Assembly (NCBI GenBank): GCA_025201805.1
Contig: MU619343.1
Coordinates: 47,488 to 111,487, forward strand
Length of the DNA stretch: 64,000 nt
Reading direction: 5' to 3'
Source of the DNA: Parasitella parasitica
Lineage: Eukaryota > Mucoromycota > Mucoromycetes > Mucorales > Mucoraceae
Shown: piece after piece, positions 59,719 to 64,000 of the stretch
How positions within the stretch are numbered: position 1 is the stretch's first letter
Layout of the letters: every line of letters begins with the position of its first letter
Notes under the pieces: model-generated
The model's input: the letters and a program-made list of their open reading frames with translations, nothing else
Told to the model about the DNA's origin: nothing
Databases searched by the model: none
Made by a program: the position numbers and the translations under genes

Positions 59719-61178
59719 TTTATTATATATTATAATGAGTGTATAGAAAAAGAGGGGAACAAAATGAGAAGGTGCTATTTGCTGCTTGTGTATTTATATA
59801 CTTATCGTTTTCGAGTGTCATAATGAGGTTGATTATAATTAAACAGGAGATTCTTTTTACAACATTAGTATAAAATCTGGCCAATGAGTTTCCAAAGCAT
59901 TCTTCTCACCTTTATGTAGTAGAAGTCCAGCGAAAGGATATGTTTCAGCTGTTTGCTTTTTTCATTTGTGCTATAAAAAAAAATGGGAGTAACATGTAAC
60001 GCGAAATATTGCTGCTATTTTAAAATAATGGATAATTGATATTTTTGTTGTCGCTGATATTAGAAGCTTTTAGTCTCAAAAATAGAAGATATTGAATGGA
60101 TAATTGTTGTGGTGTGATCTGTAAATGCTCATCATTTAGCTTAAATAAGGTTAAATCCTATATGGATGCAAGGTATATTGTACAGAAAAGAATTTTTTTT
60201 TTGCTTATCTTCTAAATAAAGTGATAATATAGTTTGATCCCATCACTTTGACAGGCATTCTTTCGGAGAAGCCTTTAGTGTAACGAAAAACAGGGTTCTT
60301 TTATTTTGTTTATCCTAAAAGTGGATCGAATATCCTTAGCCTGCAGTTTTGTATACCTTATATCGTACCAATGTTTAATCTTCAAACAAAAAAGACAAGC
60401 TAATCTTTCTGCTATTAATGATTCCATTGGCATAGAGAAAAATTGTCTTAGATATGCGAAAATCAAACTTATGGCACCAAAAATGAGAATACATAATTAA
60501 CGTATATACTTTTATATACATGTAAACCGACTTCGGCTATCCAAGAACATGTTATGTCGACAAGAAGCTCGCCACAATAAAGTTAAACTTCAAAAGTGAA
60601 CCTGATCTATTTGGTGTATCAAGATCGATCATATCGCCGGAGTTGAACTGGTGTATCGGTTTTCAGGAACATGTTATATGTAAAGGGTTTTTGATGCTCC
60701 AAGATAGCACATGATAATACTAAAACAAGTGTAGATAAAAAATCTATGATATGGTATATGAATGCATTTTTTATTAAAGAAAATAAATGCATTATTTTAA
60801 GGAAAATAGATTATGTAATCATATGTGGGAGCTTCTAACGTATTGCTGTAAAAATCCACATTGTAGAAACATCTAAAAGTAAGAACCGGTGTTGGTTTAC
60901 AATGTCGCTTATATATTATCCTAAACTATAGGACTGAAGATTATGCATTGACGGCGCCGACAATATCTTAATAACTGGCCATTTTTTGCCTCAAAACAAT
61001 CAAATATACCACGTCATGATGGATAATGGTTCGGGTTAGAAGCCGCTACTTTATTACACAGACGACGCCAAGATTATAAATTAACATCGTTCTCCGCCAA
61101 TAGTTATAATTATTCTAAGTTGGTTTTCTCCCTTTTCCAAACCCTTTCTTTGTTTATTATCATAAAGATAGATACAAA
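59719..61178. other. Long intergenic region, 1.46 kb
   Basis: AT-rich, no supported gene. The 11-mer GAACATGTTAT occurs twice (60545-60555 and 60667-60677). The last few hundred bases are promoter of the MAP kinase gene. Confidence 0.45.
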
Positions 61179-63061
<1,883 letters not shown>

Positions 63062-63141
63062 TTTTTATATAAACTTTTATTTCATACATCTCTTGTGTTT
63101 TACTCCAATAAATAATGCCATTTATGTATGTTTGAATTTTA

Positions 63142-63873
63142 TCACTGATCCTTTTTGTCTATCTGTTCCTTGGCCAGTATTTGTTGTTCAGTAGGCAAAT
63201 CATCACCTGTCTTGTTATGGCCGATACGGGCAACCACACTGCGTGATACTTTCTCTTCAATTGGCTTGAATACTTTGTCAACAATGTGTTCAATAGGTTC
63301 ATCAAATATGTACGGTAAGAAAGGCACGATACCAAGACCCAATAATGTAGGTCCCCATGCTTTCACCTTGGCATTCTTTATGTTTTTAAAACCATAGGCA
63401 CTGTATTTGACAATTGAGTGGATAGTCATCATAGGAAATGCCATGGACGCTAATGATTGGAAAACACCTCTTTTCACCATGGTAGTAGCAACTACAGCAT
63501 TTTCCTACATATTCCCCACTCCAATAAATGCCCAGGCCCCATACATCACAATAAAAATAACACTTACTTGTCCAGCATGATGGGATTTATACCCTTCATA
63601 GCTTACATCCAAACCCAAATAGAGCCAACTAATACCGTAAGCAGCTGTAACAACGGCAGGAGGCACAATAGGTCTAAAGGCTTCCCCAACGTCTGATGTA
63701 TACGCTAAATAGCGAGTCGATGCGGCGAGAGCTGTTCTCAATCTACCAGCATAGGCCAAGTAACGAGCATTTCCCTCAAGTGAATCGACTTTTCCTTCAA
63801 CCACCTTTTCTGACAAAGTTTCATTTTTGTTTGCTTGATTTGGCTGTTGGTTCAAACTCTTATTATCAACCAT
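63142..63873 (-). CDS. Mitochondrial fission process protein 1-like (MTP18/MTFP1)
   Basis: Model: complement(join(63142..63504, 63568..63873)), 222 aa. Conserved MTFP1 stretches: TSDVGEAFRPIVPPAVVTAA, YGISWLYLGLDVSYEGYKSH, ENAVVATTMVKRGVFQSLAS, FPMMTIHSIVKYS and LPYIFDEPIEHIVDKVFKPI. Three or four hydrophobic helices suit an inner mitochondrial membrane protein. In animals MTFP1 affects mitochondrial fission and inner-membrane integrity. The N-terminal 30 residues are polar and disordered. Both exons join in phase 0. Confidence 0.92.
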
Positions 63874-64000
63874 TTTTATGAAATACTATTGAGAAAAAAT
63901 AAAAGGAAAAGAAAGAGAGAAAGTTAGTGCACTTTCCTGTGAATTTTATTTCATTTCGAATTGAAAAAAATGATTGGCATACTAAAGAAATACTTTTTTT

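Noticed and set aside
60545-60677. Two copies of GAACATGTTAT 122 bp apart
   Set aside because: Short and AT-rich enough to occur by chance; no gene nearby that it would clearly regulate.

Overview
The window reads as nuclear DNA of a Mucoromycota fungus (Mucorales-like). The evidence is an AT-rich background, short introns of about 40-140 nt starting GTAAGT-like or occasionally GCAAGT, many small exons, CAA/CAG-encoded polyglutamine tracts, and a gene set that includes SUR7/PalI, KRE9/KNH-like, SCS7, TGL-type lipase and an Slt2-type MAP kinase. Gene models were rebuilt by hand from reading frames and splice phase. Every multi-exon model marked as confident closes in frame.

Layout. 1-5.1 kb: the end of an unknown gene, a bHLH regulator with polyglutamine, and a Myb plus C2H2 zinc-finger regulator. 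5.1-7.4 kb: AT-rich DNA with a retroelement relic, then a calponin/transgelin gene (minus). 8.2-15.2 kb: mitochondrial and nuclear housekeeping genes, namely MICOS Mic26/27, an EF-hand mitochondrial carrier, an unknown protein, SDH3, and divergent from it the ESA1 acetyltransferase. 15.5-22.4 kb: surface and lipid genes, namely a small KRE9-like secreted protein, a basic protein, a signal-peptide protein, SUR7/PalI and sphingolipid 2-hydroxylase. 22.4-25.6 kb: a gene-poor block holding a broken TnpB/Fanzor-like nuclease gene. 25.6-41.7 kb: a one-pass membrane protein with a KRE9-like ectodomain, pICln, a DUF2423 protein, unknown genes, an eIF4E-family protein, a 12-exon YSH1/CPSF73, a polytopic membrane protein and Tma46/ZC3H15. 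41.9-48.6 kb: a large ABCC transporter and a small polytopic membrane protein. 48.6-50.4 kb: a second relic-rich block. 50.5-64 kb: L-fuconate dehydratase-like enzyme, HUS1, a CHY zinc-finger protein, a patatin TAG lipase, a GT49 glycosyltransferase, a cell-wall-integrity MAP kinase and an MTFP1-like protein.

There is no operon-like logic. Neighbours are functionally mixed, though genes for the cell surface and wall (two KRE9-like proteins, SUR7, SCS7, the Slt2-type kinase), mitochondria (MICOS, SDH3, carrier, MTFP1) and mRNA processing or translation (YSH1, pICln, eIF4E, Tma46) recur. Two 10-N assembly gaps (9314-9323, 28271-28280) are present.

The most notable observations are the decayed TnpB/Fanzor-like gene, three GC-AG introns sharing the donor GCAAGT (two in one lipase gene), a 17-nt microexon in that same gene, and a Myb plus Crz1-like zinc-finger combination in one protein. 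I saw no tRNA, rRNA or CRISPR array.
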